A stretch of DNA of 5,899 nucleotides from a bacterium. GTDB taxonomy: Bacteria > Krumholzibacteriota > Krumholzibacteria > LZORAL124-64-63. A program made the position numbers and the translations under genes. The notes beneath the pieces were generated by a model. That model made no database searches, was not told where the DNA came from, and saw only the letters and a list, made by a program, of their open reading frames with translations. Position 1 is the first letter of the stretch. Each line of letters begins with the position of its first letter. This document shows positions 5,293 through 5,899 of the stretch, one piece after another. Location: positions 1-5,899 of the forward strand of contig JAASSM010000141.1 of NCBI GenBank assembly GCA_021767885.1, read 5' to 3'.

Positions 5293-5899
5293 CTACTCCG
5301 ACCGCAGCGCCTCCACCGGATCGAGCTTGGCCGCGCGGTTGGCGGGATAGATGCCGCAGACCACACCGATGCCCGCGGAGAAGACCACCGCGATCACGGT
5401 GGTGAGCGGGTCGATGGCGAACGGGAAGGCGAGCACCTTGGTGGTGCCCCAGGACAGTGCGTAACCCAGGGCGATGCCCACCACGCCGCCGATGAGGGTG
5501 AGCGTCCCCGACTCCATGAGCACCTGCACCAGCACGTCGCGACGCCGCGAGCCGAGAGCCATGCGCACGCCGATCTCCCGGGTGCGCTCGGTCACCGAGA
5601 TCAGCATGATGTTCATCACGCCGATGCCGCCCACCATCAGGCCGATGGACGCCAGCACCGTCAGGACCACGGCGATGGCCCCGGTGATGCCATCGACCAG
5701 GTCGCCGTAGGTCTCGCTGGTGATCACGTCGAAGTCGTTGGGCTGGCTGGGGCGCAGTCCGCGGCCGGCCCGCAGGGCGCCCACCAGACCCTGCCGCACC
5801 TCCTCCAGGGAATGGCCCTCGGCCACCGTGGCGGCGAGAGAACGGTCCTCCATGCCCCGATCCAGGAAGTCCTTCTCGTACGTGGTCCACGGCACCACC
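5293..5899 (-). CDS. MacB/FtsX-type ABC transporter permease, C-terminal part (gene cut by right edge)
   Basis: The frame enters from the right edge and ends at the TAG at 5293-5295; about 201 codons are visible. The first GTG (5896-5898) is internal valine, part of VVPWTTYEKDF, which matches the end of the MacB-type periplasmic domain, so the true start is outside. After the remainder of that domain come an FtsX-type membrane domain with a helix (about 70-102, numbered from that GTG) ending in GGIGVMNIMLISVTERTREIG, the cytoplasmic signature loop RMALGSRRRDVLVQVLMES, and two further membrane helices (about 131-150 and 160-185). It ends NRAAKLDPVEALRSE, the usual C-terminus of these permeases. 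Family members are not canonical importers: they couple cytoplasmic ATP hydrolysis to periplasmic work such as macrolide, peptide or lipoprotein export. The substrate cannot be told here. The cognate ATPase is not in view and may be upstream or fused. Confidence 0.93.
   Translation of the reverse strand, partial: VVPWTTYEKDFLDRGMEDRSLAATVAEGHSLEEVRQGLVGALRAGRGLRPSQPNDFDVITSETYGDLVDGITGAIAVVLTVLASIGLMVGGIGVMNIMLISVTERTREIGVRMALGSRRRDVLVQVLMESGTLTLIGGVVGIALGYALSWGTTKVLAFPFAIDPLTTVIAVVFSAGIGVVCGIYPANRAAKLDPVEALRSE

Noticed and set aside
5896..5898. GTG as the start of the permease
   Set aside because: It is internal to the conserved VVPWTT segment of a MacB-type protein. The N-terminal membrane helix and most of the periplasmic domain are missing, so the gene begins outside the window.

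Overview
The window is very GC-rich (by eye roughly 70%) bacterial DNA. Four protein genes lie head to tail on the minus strand and are read from right to left. No rRNA, tRNA, CRISPR array or insertion sequence is visible. Two of the proteins have Sec-type signal peptides, one has a lipobox and one is a membrane permease, so this is an envelope and secretion neighbourhood. The mix of a MacB-type permease, an S9D-type secreted peptidase and a large secreted propeller/Ig-like protein points to a GC-rich diderm bacterium, perhaps from the Gemmatimonadota, Krumholzibacteriota, Eisenbacteria or Myxococcota. That placement is inference only; no marker gene is present.

Layout from right to left (direction of transcription): (1) 5293-5899, the C-terminal third or so of a MacB/FtsX-type ABC transporter permease, cut by the window edge. 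(2) 4875-5201, a complete 108-residue small lipoprotein with two hydrophobic segments and no recognised function. (3) 2218-4791, a complete 857-residue secreted serine peptidase of the prolyl oligopeptidase clan, resembling the glutamyl endopeptidase (S9D, chloroplast CGEP-like) branch. Its catalytic triad is intact. (4) 1-1838, the N-terminal 612 residues of a large secreted protein made of two successive beta-propeller-like plus Ig-like modules; it runs off the left edge.

Each gene with a visible start has a good Shine-Dalgarno sequence 6-7 nt upstream. Each of the three intergenic gaps (91, 83 and 379 nt) has a strong GC hairpin 20-45 nt after the upstream stop codon, none followed by a U-run. 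The first three genes could form a loose operon or be separately terminated units. The propeller protein is probably its own transcription unit, because the 379-nt gap in front of it holds a strong hairpin and an array of three imperfect palindromes.

That array, at 2087-2147, is the most interesting non-coding signal. Three 17-bp imperfect palindromes start exactly 22 bp apart, which is about two helical turns. It looks like a multi-site operator or upstream activating region for an unidentified dimeric DNA-binding protein, probably acting on the propeller-protein gene.
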